A stretch of 64,000 bases of DNA from Alopecurus myosuroides. Its lineage: Eukaryota; Streptophyta; Magnoliopsida; Poales; Poaceae. Shown here piece after piece: positions 44,745 to 55,923 of this stretch. The position numbers were made by a program, and so were the translations under genes. The DNA is taken from the NCBI GenBank assembly GCA_028641055.1, contig CM054059.1, positions 434,190,167 through 434,254,166 of the forward strand, given 5' to 3'. Position 1 is the first letter of the stretch. Every line of letters begins with the position of its first letter. The notes under the pieces were generated by a model. The model saw nothing but the letters and a program-made list of their open reading frames with translations. It did not search any database and was not told the origin of the DNA.

Positions 44745-47328
44745 GGATCCGGATGATGGCACAGCATTGAGAAGACCAGATTCCGAGGACGAAAGAGTAA
44801 AATTTAAGGCGGCTCAAGACACCAAGAAAGTAGATTTTGTGGAAGGAGACCCCACCAAGCAGTTCACCATAGGGTCCAATTTGGAAAGCGCGCAAGAAAA
44901 GGCTCTAGTGGAGTTCATACGCTCAAATGCGGATGTGTTTGCCTGGACACCCAGCGACATGCCGGGTATCCCCACCGAGTTGGCAGAGCACAGTTTGCAT
45001 GTGGATCCCAAGGCCAGGCCTGTGAAGCAAGGTTTGAGAAAAATGAATGAGGAAAGGAGAAGAGCTATAGGTGAGGAAATCGCGCGACTATTAACCGCAG
45101 GCTTTATCATGGAAGTATTTCACCCCGACTGGTTAGCAAATCCGGTTCTTGTGATGAAAAAGACAAATGAATGGAGGATGTGCATCGATTTCACGAGCCT
45201 CAACAAGCATTGTCCAAAGGATCCGTTCGCGCTGCCAAGGATAGACCAAATCATAGACGCGGTAGCCGGAAGCGACTTGCTATGTTTCTTGGACGCATAT
45301 TCGGGGTACCACCAGATTAAACTCAAGAGGGAGGATTGGGAAAAAACGTCATTCATAACCCCTTTTGGGGCCTTCTGCTACAAAACCATGACGTTTGGAT
45401 TGAAAAACGCGGGCGCAACTTACCAGCGGTGTATTCAGAAGTGCTTCGAGGATCAAATTGGGCGCAACGTGCACGCGTATGTGGATGATGTGGTTATTAA
45501 GACCCGGAAGGCAGAGACATTTATTGATGATTTAAAGGAAACGTTTAAAAACTTGAGAAGGTATCAGATGAAGCTTAACCCAACGAAGTGTGTATTCGGA
45601 GTTCCGGCCGGGAAGTTACTCGGCTTTATAGTCTCCGAGAGAGGAATCGAGGCAAACCCGGATAAAATCAAGGCCATCCAGAGTTTGAAGAAACCGGAAA
45701 ATTTGAAGCACGTTCAAAAGCTCACGGGCTGCGTAGCAGCCTTGAGCCGGTTCATATCCAGGCTTGGAGAAAAGGCAATACCCTTGTACCGGCTTTTGCG
45801 GAAATCAGATAAGTTCGTATGGGATCAGGAGGCAGATGAGGCGTTTGAAGCACTAAAGAAGCAGTTATCTGAAGCGCCGGTACTAGCGGCGCCGGGTCCT
45901 AAAGAGCCCATGTTATTATACGTGGCAGCCGGTCCCCGAGCCGTCAGCGCAGTAGTTGTCGTGGAACGCAAAGAGGATGGGAAAGGTTACCCGGTCCAGA
46001 GGCCGGTTTATTATGTCAGCGAGGTGTTATCGGAAGCGAAGCAGCGTTACCCACATTGGCAAAAATTGGTGTTTGGGGTCTTTATGGCCAGCCGGAAGTT
46101 GAAGCCATATTTCCAAGAACATCCCATAACAGTGGTTAGTTCAATACCAATGTCGGATATCATCAGAAACTCGGATGCAACGGGAAGAATAGCCAAATGG
46201 GCAATAGAGATGGGAGATTATCATATCAGCTACGAGCCCAGATCGGCAATCAAGTCCCAGGCCTTGGTTGATTTCGTTAACGACTGGACGCACACTGGAA
46301 TGGTTACCGCAGTTCCAAGTTCCGAGTCATGGACCATGCACTTCGATGGATCAAAGCAGTACGAAGGGTCAGGAGCTGGAGTGGTGCTGACATCACCAAA
46401 GGGGGATAAACTAAGTTACGTGCTGCAGATTCACTTCGATTGTTCAAACAACGTGGCCGAGTATGAGGCTCTGTTGCATGGCTTAAAGGTAGCCAAGGAG
46501 ATGAACATTAAAAGGATACGATGCTTTGGAGATTCGGATCTCGTGGTGCAGCAGGTATCAGGAACCTGGGATAGAAAGGACGCCACTATGGCAGCGTACC
46601 GCATGGAGGTTGATAGGGTTGCCGGATGTTTTTCCGGGTATGAAGTGGAGCACATAGACAGAAGAAAAAACGAGGCAGCGGACGCACTCGCCAGACTCGG
46701 CTCGCGCAGGGAGCCGGTTCCACCTAATGTTTTCCTGGACGAGCTATGGCGACCGTCAGTTAAATCCGAGTCTGAAGAAGAACTAGCAAATCGAGACCCG
46801 GATGAAGAGCTCGTGGCTACAATACGTGACGTTCCCGAATGGACAGAGCCATATCTGGCCTACTTATCGCGGGGCGAACTACCAGAGAAGGAGGTACTAG
46901 CAAGACAAATCCTGAGGCGGGCAAAAGGATATGCTATTATCAATGCGGAGTTGTACAAGAGAAGTGCGGCAGGAGTCTTTTTGCGCTGTGTGACACCAGA
47001 AGAAGGCCGACAGATCCTTAAGGAGATCCATGAAGGCGATTGTGGGCATCATGCGTCCACAAGGTCCCTTGTGGCCAAGGCCTATCGGCATGGGTTCTTC
47101 TGGCTCACAGCTCTAGCAGATGCGGAACGGATAGTGGCAAGGTGCGACGGATGTCAAAGGTACGCTCGCCAAACTCATGTGCCGGCTATGGAGTTACGGA
47201 CCATCCCATTAACTTGGCCATTCGCTGTTTGGGGTATGGACATGGTTGGCCCCTTCCATATGTCACCTTGCAAGAAGACGCACTCTTTTCCTATCCGGGG
47301 CACCCTTGGGGACTGGATGGGTTTTTAA
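44745..47328 (+). pseudogene. pol: Outer element pol: RT and RNase H, integrase truncated
   Basis: This continues the frame of 28533-29517 after the inner element. RT shows FDVFAWTPSDMPG-like entry sequence, a full finger-palm region and YVDD at 45478-45489. RNase H shows MHFDGSKQYEGSGAGVV, NVAEYEALLHGL, FGDSDLVVQQ and NEAADALARLGS. The integrase zinc domain (CGHHASTRSLVAK to CDGCQ) and the first catalytic Asp (WGMDMVGPF) are present. From about 47262 the sequence then jumps to unrelated residues and stops at 47326-47328. The second Asp, the Glu and the C-terminal domain are missing, which points to a deletion. RT and RNase H could still be active; integrase could not. Confidence 0.9.
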
Positions 47329-48318
47329 TGAGGCGGCTTGCTGGCCTAATTTTCTCATATCAAATAAAAAGGGGGATTATCAAGAAAAGAGGCAATTGTC
47401 ATTTATACGGTGTGCATATTCAGGTCTTGAGGGCTGGTTGCTCCTATAAGCACAGCTGCAAACTCAAAAGAGACCCGGCCTTGATGCCAATGAGTTATAG
47501 GGGCCGGTCACTTGAAAAAACGAGTGCGGCTACAATCTTATAACCGGACAAAGAAGTCCAAATTTCTCGGCTATTCTTACTTAAGCTCGATGTGACTCGC
47601 AACAAAGTGGCATGATTTGTTCGCTTACGATTACTGTCGGTCATGAGACCCAAACGGGACTTGCTTGACCCCGTTTTCGTATTGATGTAACAGCATGGTA
47701 TCCACGCGAAAGCCGGCTTATAGTACAAGGTAGTTGAAAGGGTCATCTAAACCACAAGTTATGCAGAGTATAAGGCTAGCAGCCGGAAACTCAACGATTA
47801 TCAAGCATAACTTCAAACATCATAAAACGCTGTCCTGAAGTCTTGGGCATTTAGCGACAGGCGATTCGTTTCCTTGAAAAGAAACAATCACGTGTCCTAG
47901 ACGCGGAAACCCGGACTGGGGGACTTGTGAGCTCTGAAGAAGAAACAGCATTATCCAGCCGATAAAATTCCAACGAGCCACGCATCCGGGTCTCGGGGGC
48001 TTAGGGATCCGGGTGTAAGCCCGTTCCCCAGATGTCAACGAAACCCGGAGGTCGGGTCTCGCCAAGGAAAGCATAAAAAAAAGTAAAGGTACAAGGTATC
48101 AAGAATAAAGTAAGTGGATATCAAGAACAAGCGGGTGCAAAGACACATTAATCAAAAGCCCAAAGGGGCGCAAAGTGCATCGGGAGTTTAAACAAAAATA
48201 TTACAAAAACCCTAAAGTATCAAAAGAGCACAGGCGCTCCGCTTAAATAAATAATAAAGCTGTTTTAGCGACGCCTTGCCGACTGACACACATGGAATGA
48301 TAGGCGATATTCATTACT
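47329..48318. other. Spacer between truncated pol and antisense gene of the outer element
   Basis: No gene is recognised in these 990 bases. As in the inner element, pol and the antisense gene converge on the spacer. Scattered ACCCGG/CCGGGT motifs are frequent here and in the rest of the outer element. Confidence 0.55.
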
Positions 48319-51300
48319 TCAAGCTGCAGGATCCATCTTGGCCTTGCCCTTGTCGCCACTGGTGGTGGCGGCGCCACTCGGATCAGTAGCAGTCCCGGGT
48401 TGCGAAGTTGCAGGAGCAGAGTCGGCGTCGGCCTTCTTGGCAGCTTCGTCCCTTATCTTGATTGCCTCCTCCCTCCAACGGGCAAGCATATCGTACGGCT
48501 GGGGGCGGTTCGCCTTGACAATCTTGTCATTAGCATCATAAGCAGGGAGAATCACATCAATCTCTAAGCTATCAGCGATAACGCTAGCCGGATGACGGAC
48601 TTCTTTCTGAATAGCCTTGAAGTCCTTTGGCAAAAACTTGGACCCATCCAAGTTGAACTCTGGAAATCCGCTCATAAGTTTGGCCAGCTCTAGCTTGGGA
48701 GCGTAGGCTTTAGCCAACGCGAGCCCCCGGGTTACCCCAAATCGGCAGGAGGACCGTTTCCAGTGCCAAATCCACTCGGGGATCGTGGAGCAGAATTCCA
48801 GTAATCTCTTCATATTATCTGGCCTGACACCCGGCAGTCGCAACTCATCAAGTATCCAGCTAACTCCGCCGCAAAGTTGGCGAAGAGTATTTTTGATGGT
48901 TTTTAGCTTAGCAGTGTCATCTTCTTCGGGGGCAGCATCACTTGGGCCTGCTAAAGAGGCCAAAGGAGCAAAGATAATAAGTAAGCAAGTACAGTGGTTC
49001 ATATCAAAGGAATCCAGGTCATAAAAAAGGTGAAATTTAAAAATCTTACCAGTCGCGGTACGATAAACGTCAGCAATTTGCACGGAAAGTGTTGTCAGTT
49101 TATCCTTAGCCTTGTGAGCTCTTTTCCTGTACCTTTTCGTCATTTTTTGGCACCTGCGAGCTTCAGTCTCCGCAGCTTCACGAAGGGCCGTTTCTTTTTC
49201 AATACGCTTGGTGGACTTGGCCAGCTTCTTCTCCAACTGTGAAACATAGTCCTATAAGGAAGTATGAAGGGGGATTAGCCAGAAACATTATACAAAGTTC
49301 CAAGCAAGTTACTTAGTAATTTACTTGGAACTTGGGGACTATGTGTGGAAACAATTGGTACTACTCGGGATTACCTCGTGCTTGGTTATTAAGGCGTCTA
49401 GTATGTTTTCTTCATCACCCTTCAAGGTATGGAGGGCATCTAGCATTTGAGCAAAGGTCATGTCTTCAGGGCGAAGTCGAGAAGGGCCGGAAGACTGGCC
49501 TTCCTGCTGAAGGGTTGTTCCGGGTCTGGGGGTCGAAACCCGGACCGTTTGAGTGTCCGGATTAGGAGAACCCGACTTGGTCTCCAAAATGATATCTTCG
49601 TCCACCTCCTCAGAGGGCTGGGGTGATGCAGTTTTTGGTGGAGGTGGGTCCTTAAAAGGGTCTTCTTCATTTCCGTCCTCGGCCTTGTCCTCAACCTCAA
49701 TGTCCATGTTATTACTCGGCTTCTCCTCTCCCTGCCTTTCTGCTTCAGGAATATCCGGGTCACTCAGCGTAACTGTGGCGCTGAAAGGAGAAAAGGAGAC
49801 ATTGATTAGTGGAATGTATGGAAAAAAGAAAGATAACAAGTGCGAGAGAATGTAAGTAAAGGTAGTTTACCCGGTGTTCACAGCATAATCCGGGGGAAGC
49901 TCGCAGCTGGAGGCGGATGACGTTGGTAAAAGCACTGGCTGCGGTATGCGAAATTGCCCGGCAAGTGGATGACTAGGAGATGGATGACGTTGAGGAGATT
50001 GGGAAGGTTGAGCTGGAGGGGTGCTGGCTCGATGAGCGGGTGAGGTGGAGATACCCGGGTTAAGGGGATCATCTCCCGGAGAACTCCGGGTCACCCTACG
50101 TTTAGTCGGGAGAGGGTCCTTCAAGAAGGATGAATGTGATAATCGCTCATTAAGTTCACGCATAGTGGCAAAGGAATAAGGCGCACAAGACATGGAAGAG
50201 AAGGGAACCTTTTCAACTACCCCTCTAGCTTTCCTTTTGTTTCCAGCTGGGGGTTCTTGGTCAGACTCGGTGGCTTCCGGGTCATTTTCTTCTTCCTCCT
50301 CTTCGTCCTCTGACCCTGAAAGCCGAGTAAGTATCAGATAAGAAAGGACGAGTGGTAAGAAAGGTGGCACAGATGAAAGGCAGGTATAAAGGTTATGAAA
50401 GAGTACCCTCGTCGTCATCAATGGACTCGTTTTCCCCTTCGGGGTCTTGGGAGGGAGGAGAGTTCTCGACCTTCCAGAAGGGATCGTCAGCCTGTGGACA
50501 AGTAAAGGCAAGTGGTGGTTAGAGACTATAGCGGGTAAAAGTGCTGAAACAAGAAAAAGGGGGTCAGGTCTTACCGCTGGAGCGGGATTCTCCCGAGTAA
50601 ACGGGGGTAGCCCGGTAGCGTTCTTTATAACATCTAGCCTCTCCATCAGGAAGCCCTTGATGGTCTTGTTGGTGTTGCCAGCAGGGAAGTTCTTGGTGGA
50701 GTAGCGGAGGGAGTCCGTGATGTGACCCGAGTACTCGTGTAGCAACTTCGAACGAATGGAGTTGGGCTGAACCCGGAAATCTATCCAAGTCTTTATTAGA
50801 TTAAGCCCGAGAAGGCCATGGGCTGAGAGGGCTGCTAGTTTGGCCAAAAAGGGCTGAATTGCTTCCCTATCAGGCTCGGGTGCAAAAGCGCTAAAAGACT
50901 CGGAGGATTCAAGGAGGCTCTCCGAGTAACCCGGCAATTTCCTCTCACCATCCGGAGAAGTGTCATGGCAATAGAAGAAAGATAGTTGCCAGTTGTTGAC
51001 GTGGGAGTTCAAGTTAAGAGTTGGCATTAGTGAGTGCTTGCGGCGCTGGATAGATACCCCGCCACAAGTAAGAAGAGCTCCGTCATCGCTCTCGCGGCAC
51101 AACTCGCATTGGAATAACTCAATAAAAAGATCCAGGCTTGGTGGAATGCATAAGTAAGATTCGGACAAGACTATGAAATGGGTAATATTCAGCATAGAGT
51201 TAGGCCCTATGTCGAACACCCGGAGGCCGTAGTGGCTTAAGATTTCCCGGAAGAAAGGGTGACCCGGAGGACGAAATCCCCGGGTCACGTGCTCGGTAAA

Positions 51301-51504
51301 ACAGATTACCTCATTCCCGGCAGGAGTAGGACGGGTCTCATCGTCAGGAGCCCTCCAATGTATCTCCTTCTGAGAGGGAAGGATTCCTAATTCGGCCATT
51401 CCTTCCAGCTTGGCCTTCGTCGTTGAAGACCGACCCCAGTTGGCAGAAGTGGTTTGAGGGGTCTTGGTCGGAGCCGGGTGCCTTCCCTGTCTTTTCGGAG
51501 CCAT
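48319..51504 (-). CDS. Antisense accessory protein of the outer element, 6 coding exons, 899 aa
   Basis: Coding exons (minus): 51504-50575, 50491-50407, 50315-49871, 49780-49375, 49251-49050 and 48950-48319. All have GT-AG borders and all phases fit: 2700 nt ending in TAA or equivalent at 48319. The ATG at 51504 is the first after the predicted RNA start. Residues about 45-140 (HWRAPDDE, HVTRGFRPPGHPFF, GPNSMLNI, SESYLCIPP) match the N-terminal domain of the 31091-36216 protein. A basic and acidic middle, SEDEEEEEEND, and a coiled coil in exon 6 (QLEKKLAKSTKRIEKE) follow. The C-terminal domain (RPDNMKRLLEF, WKRSSCRFG, LMSGFPEFNLDG) also aligns. Function unknown. It is fully open although the element's own gag and integrase are lost. 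Confidence 0.8.
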
Positions 51505-51513
51505 GGAGTTGAC

Positions 51514-52288
51514 CTGCAAGGGACAAGAGATGTATGGAGTAAGATTCGGAGTATCAGATTGTCCGAGTCTGGAAATATCAAGACAATGCGAAGGCTAAAA
51601 TAATACCCGGATAACGCGCTACGATATTAAATGTGGAGGATTTTCCGGGTGTCAGATGAGGTTGAGTAAATTGTTAATTACTTACGTACTGAGGTGGGTT
51701 GGGCGAACATGGATGGTTGCCCATACCTTTATTGCGAAGGAAATAGCTGGAAAAAGAGGATTTTCCGGATGTTAATGAGACAAGCGGAAAAAACAAGGTG
51801 GAACGGATCTAGGTTGAAAAGCTTGCGAGCGATCTTATATAAAGTTTGATGGTCAATAAATGCGCGGGGATGAGCTGCGACTACGCATCAGGTGATTAGA
51901 GGAGCTAAGGACTATCGAAGCGGTTTGATTTGACGACACCAGGAAGGTAATTTACGGGTTGATCCAGATCCGATCCTGGTCAAATTGAAGAAATTGCGAG
52001 TTTCAATTGGATGATTGAGAGAGGCTTACCGAGGGGATTGAGGTTCGAAATGAGGGTGGTGCGTGGCGCGGCTTGAGTGTCTCCCCACGGCCCTCAATGA
52101 GAGAAACGAAGATGCGACGACAATGCGCGATGGCGGCGCGGGATAGCTCGAGGTCGAGCGCGGCCGGCAGTGGTCTTATCTGTTGTAGTGTGCGCGAGCT
52201 CCGGCGGCGGAAATTGCGAGGGAGCGAGGAGAAAGGGTATGATGAGGTGAGGTGAAAGGCCTAGGGTTACCTTCGATTGGTATTTATA
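51514..52288 (-). promoter_or_regulatory. Promoter, leader exon and leader intron of the outer antisense gene
   Basis: On the minus strand TATAAATA lies at 52288-52281, predicting RNA start near 52255. The leader exon (about 52255-52030) has no ATG and ends CCTCG/GTAAGCC. The intron 52029-51514 ends CCCTTGCAG, followed by nine bases and the ATG at 51504. Leader introns are common in strongly expressed plant genes. Confidence 0.6.
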
Positions 52289-52649
52289 AGGGAGGTGGTG
52301 AGCTCACCCCCGCGACTGGAAAATCGGAAGCTACGGGACAGTAATTATCCGTGCGGATTTGGTGGTGCATGCGCCCGGAATGGAATAAAATGTTCCGTTG
52401 GCGGAGGAAGTGTAACCTACCCCGAGATATCAGGGACCGGTATCGTGAGTGGAATCTTGGCATTTTAGGGTTCAAATTTGGAAAGGCATGTTAGGCATTC
52501 AGGGGGGAATCGAGTTATCGTATGGCCGTCATGGAGCTGTGCCTAGCCATCTGTCGAAGCAATTTAACTCGGTCCCCATGAACTTGGGTGTTTCGTATCT
52601 TTTTCAGGGAATAGCGAGCGCTTCAAGGATGAATCCGTGAAACCCGCGC

Positions 52650-52664
52650 TATCCTGGGGACTAC
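52650..52664 (+). other. Polypurine-type tract of the outer element
   Basis: ATCCTGGGGACTAC directly precedes the 3' LTR start TGATGGGG. It resembles CTTCGGGGACTGC before the inner 3' LTR. Confidence 0.55.
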
Positions 52665-53119
52665 TGATGGGGGGATAGTAACCCGGTAGGCCCACTTCAA
52701 GATATAATCCGGCCCGAGGTGTGCTGAGCGATAGCCGGCTAGGGGTAAAGAGATTACCGGAAGGCCCAAAGGCTTGTAAGATTCGTAACCCGGATTGTGG
52801 GCTGCGGTAAGGGAAGTTAGGGTTTGTATGTGGAGTTCGAGTAGGACTCAAGATGTGCCTTGAAGGGCAAGTTAGGGGTGTACGGGTGCTTTATAAACCG
52901 GCCCCTAGGTTTAGTTTGCCAGAGATTCAAGTCATAGTTGTAACACCTGTTATCGAGTATCCAGCATAATTCATATTGAGATCCGGCGAGTTATTTTCCG
53001 GTTCTTAGATTGCTTTCCGCCATGTCTTCCTTCGAGCTGAACCCTCTCCCGAATACCTGTGTCGACTTGCCCCAAGATCAGTTACCCCCGGTAACATCTG
53101 CCGTGATTATCCCACGACA
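52665..53119 (+). repeat. 3' LTR of the outer element
   Basis: 455 bp, the same as 28176-28630 as far as I can see, followed by the target-site duplication CCTTC at 53120-53124. Confidence 0.93.
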
Positions 53120-53124
53120 CCTTC

Positions 53125-53440
53125 TCCATACCTTCTTCACCGCGAGGAGGGACAGCAGGCCTCCGGAATCCCGCCTCTTGTGATCCTGTACGGGAGAGGG
53201 AAGATCAGATTTTTGGGGAGCGCACTCGCACGACTGCTGACGGCGACTATTTCCCCAACGATGACTGGTTTCCGGATTTCGGCAACCTCTTCATCGACGA
53301 CGACATGGCCGACATCGACAACACTGCAGCCGAAGATCTTGCACCGAAGAGGAGAAACACATCTCCAAACCTTGGAAGCTCGATCACCAGTAGGTAGGTG
53401 CCTGAAAGAAGAGACTTTTGTTTAAAAGGCATTTGCTAGA
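53125..53440 (+). repeat. Continuation of the target sequence of the outer element
   Basis: This resumes the LTR/leader-like sequence broken at 28175. It has a short acidic open stretch (DDWFPDFGNLFIDDDMADID at about 53263-53322), resembling translated parts of grass retroelement leaders. No complete gene; the right border with the LINE is not sharp. Confidence 0.4.
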
Positions 53441-54373
53441 GTAATGGCAGAGACGATCATCAGGTTCAACCGACAAGGGACCCCGAGCAAGAAGTAGAGT
53501 CTAAAGCGAGAGAAACTCTACAGACACAGAGGTGGAGAGACGAGGGGCAAGATAACAAGAGAGGCCATGGAGGAGGGTAAAGGAGACCGAAGCGTTAGGT
53601 CGAAGTGAGTGAGATAAGAGAGAAGGGGAATGGTCACAGAGTGGAGTGGACCCGAGCCAAGAGTCAGTCCAAAAGGCGGAGGAGACGCCATTGCCCAAAG
53701 TAATTACAGAGTGTTGTCGGAAGGGCGTAAGACCAGCAACGATGCTCTTCCAAATTGGTGAGTCAAGGCGGTGGGAGTCTCCCAGGTCCCTGGTTGCAGA
53801 CCACCCATATAAGCGACGGAATCAACATGCCCAAGGGGCATCCGAAGGGGAGTGGGTTTTAATTAGAAACCTGGAAAGAAGAGCTGAGTTTTGGGCCGAG
53901 ATGGACAAAATGCCAAGACCACCAATGGTTTTAGGGCAATAGACCTCGGTCCAAGCCACCTTGCATTGGCCCCCAGAACATTTTTGTTCTTCAATCCAGA
54001 ACAAGGCGTGTCTCCACTTGTCAATAGCCTAGATAAATCCTGAGGGGAGGGTTCCCGCGCACATGGCGTGAGAGATCATGGCGGTAAGGACAAAGTTAAA
54101 AAGAATTAGGCGGACACCAATGGGGATGGAGAGGCCCCGCCAGCCAGAGAGGTGCCGATCACATTTCGAGATGATAGGGACAAAGTCAGAAATGTGAAGC
54201 TTGAGGGGAACCCAAGATAGGTTTGTCGGAAGGAGTAAACCTCGCATCCAAAGGAGCTAGCCATAAAAGAGGCGAGGGAAGCATCAGCTTTTATTGGGCC
54301 GAAAGTGCTTTTGTGCTAGTTGATGTCAAGGCCAGTAGCAGCGGAGAAGCGGTTAAGAATATTCTTTAGGTTA
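53441..54373 (-). pseudogene. LINE ORF2 C-terminal part
   Basis: On the minus strand, from right to left, it shows NRFSAATGLDIN, ASSFGCEVYSF, SKCDRHLSGWRGLSIPIG and TVLTAMISH-type RT thumb motifs. VAWTEVYCPKTIGGLGIL and GNGVSSAFWTDSWLG follow; these are hallmarks of plant L1-like elements after the RT domain. Stops (for example after GLDIN) and frameshifts break it. No poly(A) end was identified near 53440. It continues the LINE from 60463-60526. Confidence 0.85.
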
Positions 54374-54378
54374 ACGAT

Positions 54379-55923
54379 TGATGGTGCAGGTCTTGCACTT
54401 GTTGGGAAACCCCAAGAGGAAGGTATGATGAGCATAGCAGCAGTTTTCCCTCAGTAAGAAACCAAGGTCTAATCGACCAGTAGGAGGAAGGAGTAACTTC
54501 AGAAGGTTGAAGCAGCTGAGATCGCAGGGCGCACTACCGGTTCAGAAGCAACGTGGAACCTACACAACACAACCAAATTACATTGCCCCAACGAAGTAGT
54601 GAGGTCGTCAATCTCACCGGTTTTGCTGAACACAAAGAGGTTAAACGTATGGTGTGGAAAAAAGTAGGAAAACAGTATGAAAACAGTATGCGAGCAATAT
54701 GAAAACAGTAGATGTTTTATCAGTATGAGAAAAAAGGACCGGGGTCCACAGTTCACTAGTGGTGTCTCTCCGTGAAAGATAAATAACATGTGTAGTAAAC
54801 AAATTACAACTGGGCAATTGACAGAAATGAAGGCTGCACCGTAGTGCATATGCAAGACATAAAGATTACTATGTGATTCATGTGGGCATTACAACAAAAT
54901 ACATAGACCTTCATCCAACTGCATCTATGTCTAATAATCCACCCTCCGAATATCATCCAAACAAATGTTGGGTATTAAGTTGAAAGCAACAGATTATCGC
55001 CGTAAGCAAAGTATGTAATGTAAACAATGTAAACTAGGTAAACACCGTTGTTTTCTCCCTAATGGCAACAACACATCCTCCACCCGTCACGTTTCTGTCA
55101 CTCGAGCACAGATGCAAAGGAGGCATGAACCCACTATCGAGTATAAATACTCCCTCTTGGAGTTACTAGCATCTAGTTGTCCAGAGCATCTACTAATAAC
55201 GGAGATCATGCAAGATCATAAATAACATATGCATGAAGATAACATGCTAGATTGATAATCATAAGACATAGCATTCAACATTCATCAGATCCTACCAAAC
55301 ACAACATGTAGCATTAAATAAAGATGATCTTGATCATGTTAGGCAGCTCACAAGATCTAAACATGAGGTACAAAGTGGAGATAACAACCATCTAACTACT
55401 GCTATGGACCCGTTGTCCAGGGATGAACTACTCACGCATCACTTCGGAGGAGGGCATGGTGGTGTAGACTCCTCCAGTGATGACGATGACGGCGGCCTCG
55501 GGTGTTTTTCGGGGCAAAGTGGAATATCTTTAGGGTTTACGTCTCGGGGGGTATTAAATATGCGAAAGGGCAAAGGCGGTGGAGGCCTGGGGGGCCCACA
55601 CCACTCCCTGGGCGGCCAAGGGGGGCGTCGCCCTATGGTGTGGGCCCCCTGAGGCCCCCCTCCGGGTCTCTTTGGGACTCCGTGGAACCTTCAGGAATTC
55701 TAAGACTTCCGAGCTTCGAATTTTCCAATTTCGAGAATATTTCCAGAACAACTTTTATGAAACTAAAAACAGCAGAAAATAGGGAACTGGCTCTGTGGCA
55801 TCTTGTCAATAGGTTAGTCGGGAAAATAGATAAAAATGACATAAAGTGTATAGAAAACATGTGGGAAACAATAAGAAAACAACATGGAACATCAGAAATT
55901 AAGGATACGTTTATGATTTATCA
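54379..55923 (-). repeat. Athila-type 3' LTR (1545 bp)
   Basis: On the minus strand it starts TGATAAATCATAAACG after the purine-rich AAGCTTGGGGATGT and ends CATCA. It shares with 22008-23597 the blocks GGACCGGGGTCC, TTCACTAGTGGTGTCTCTCC and GGATACGTTTATGA. Confidence 0.87.

Larger units (their letters stand above)
28176..53119 (+). mobile_element. Outer Ty3/gypsy element (Tat-like), gag-less, with antisense gene
   Basis: Two 455-bp LTRs that I find identical (28176-28630, 52665-53119) and perfect CCTTC duplications (28171-28175, 53120-53124) define a young insertion. Inside are a primer-binding site, a protease-RT-RNase H frame ending in a truncated integrase, then a minus-strand spliced gene, and the 3' LTR. 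The inner element 29518-44744 is inserted in the protease-RT linker. Without it and its duplication, the outer element is about 9.7 kb. Gag is absent and the integrase core is cut, so it is non-autonomous. The antisense gene next to the 3' LTR and the pol type suggest the Tat lineage; that is inference. Confidence 0.92.
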
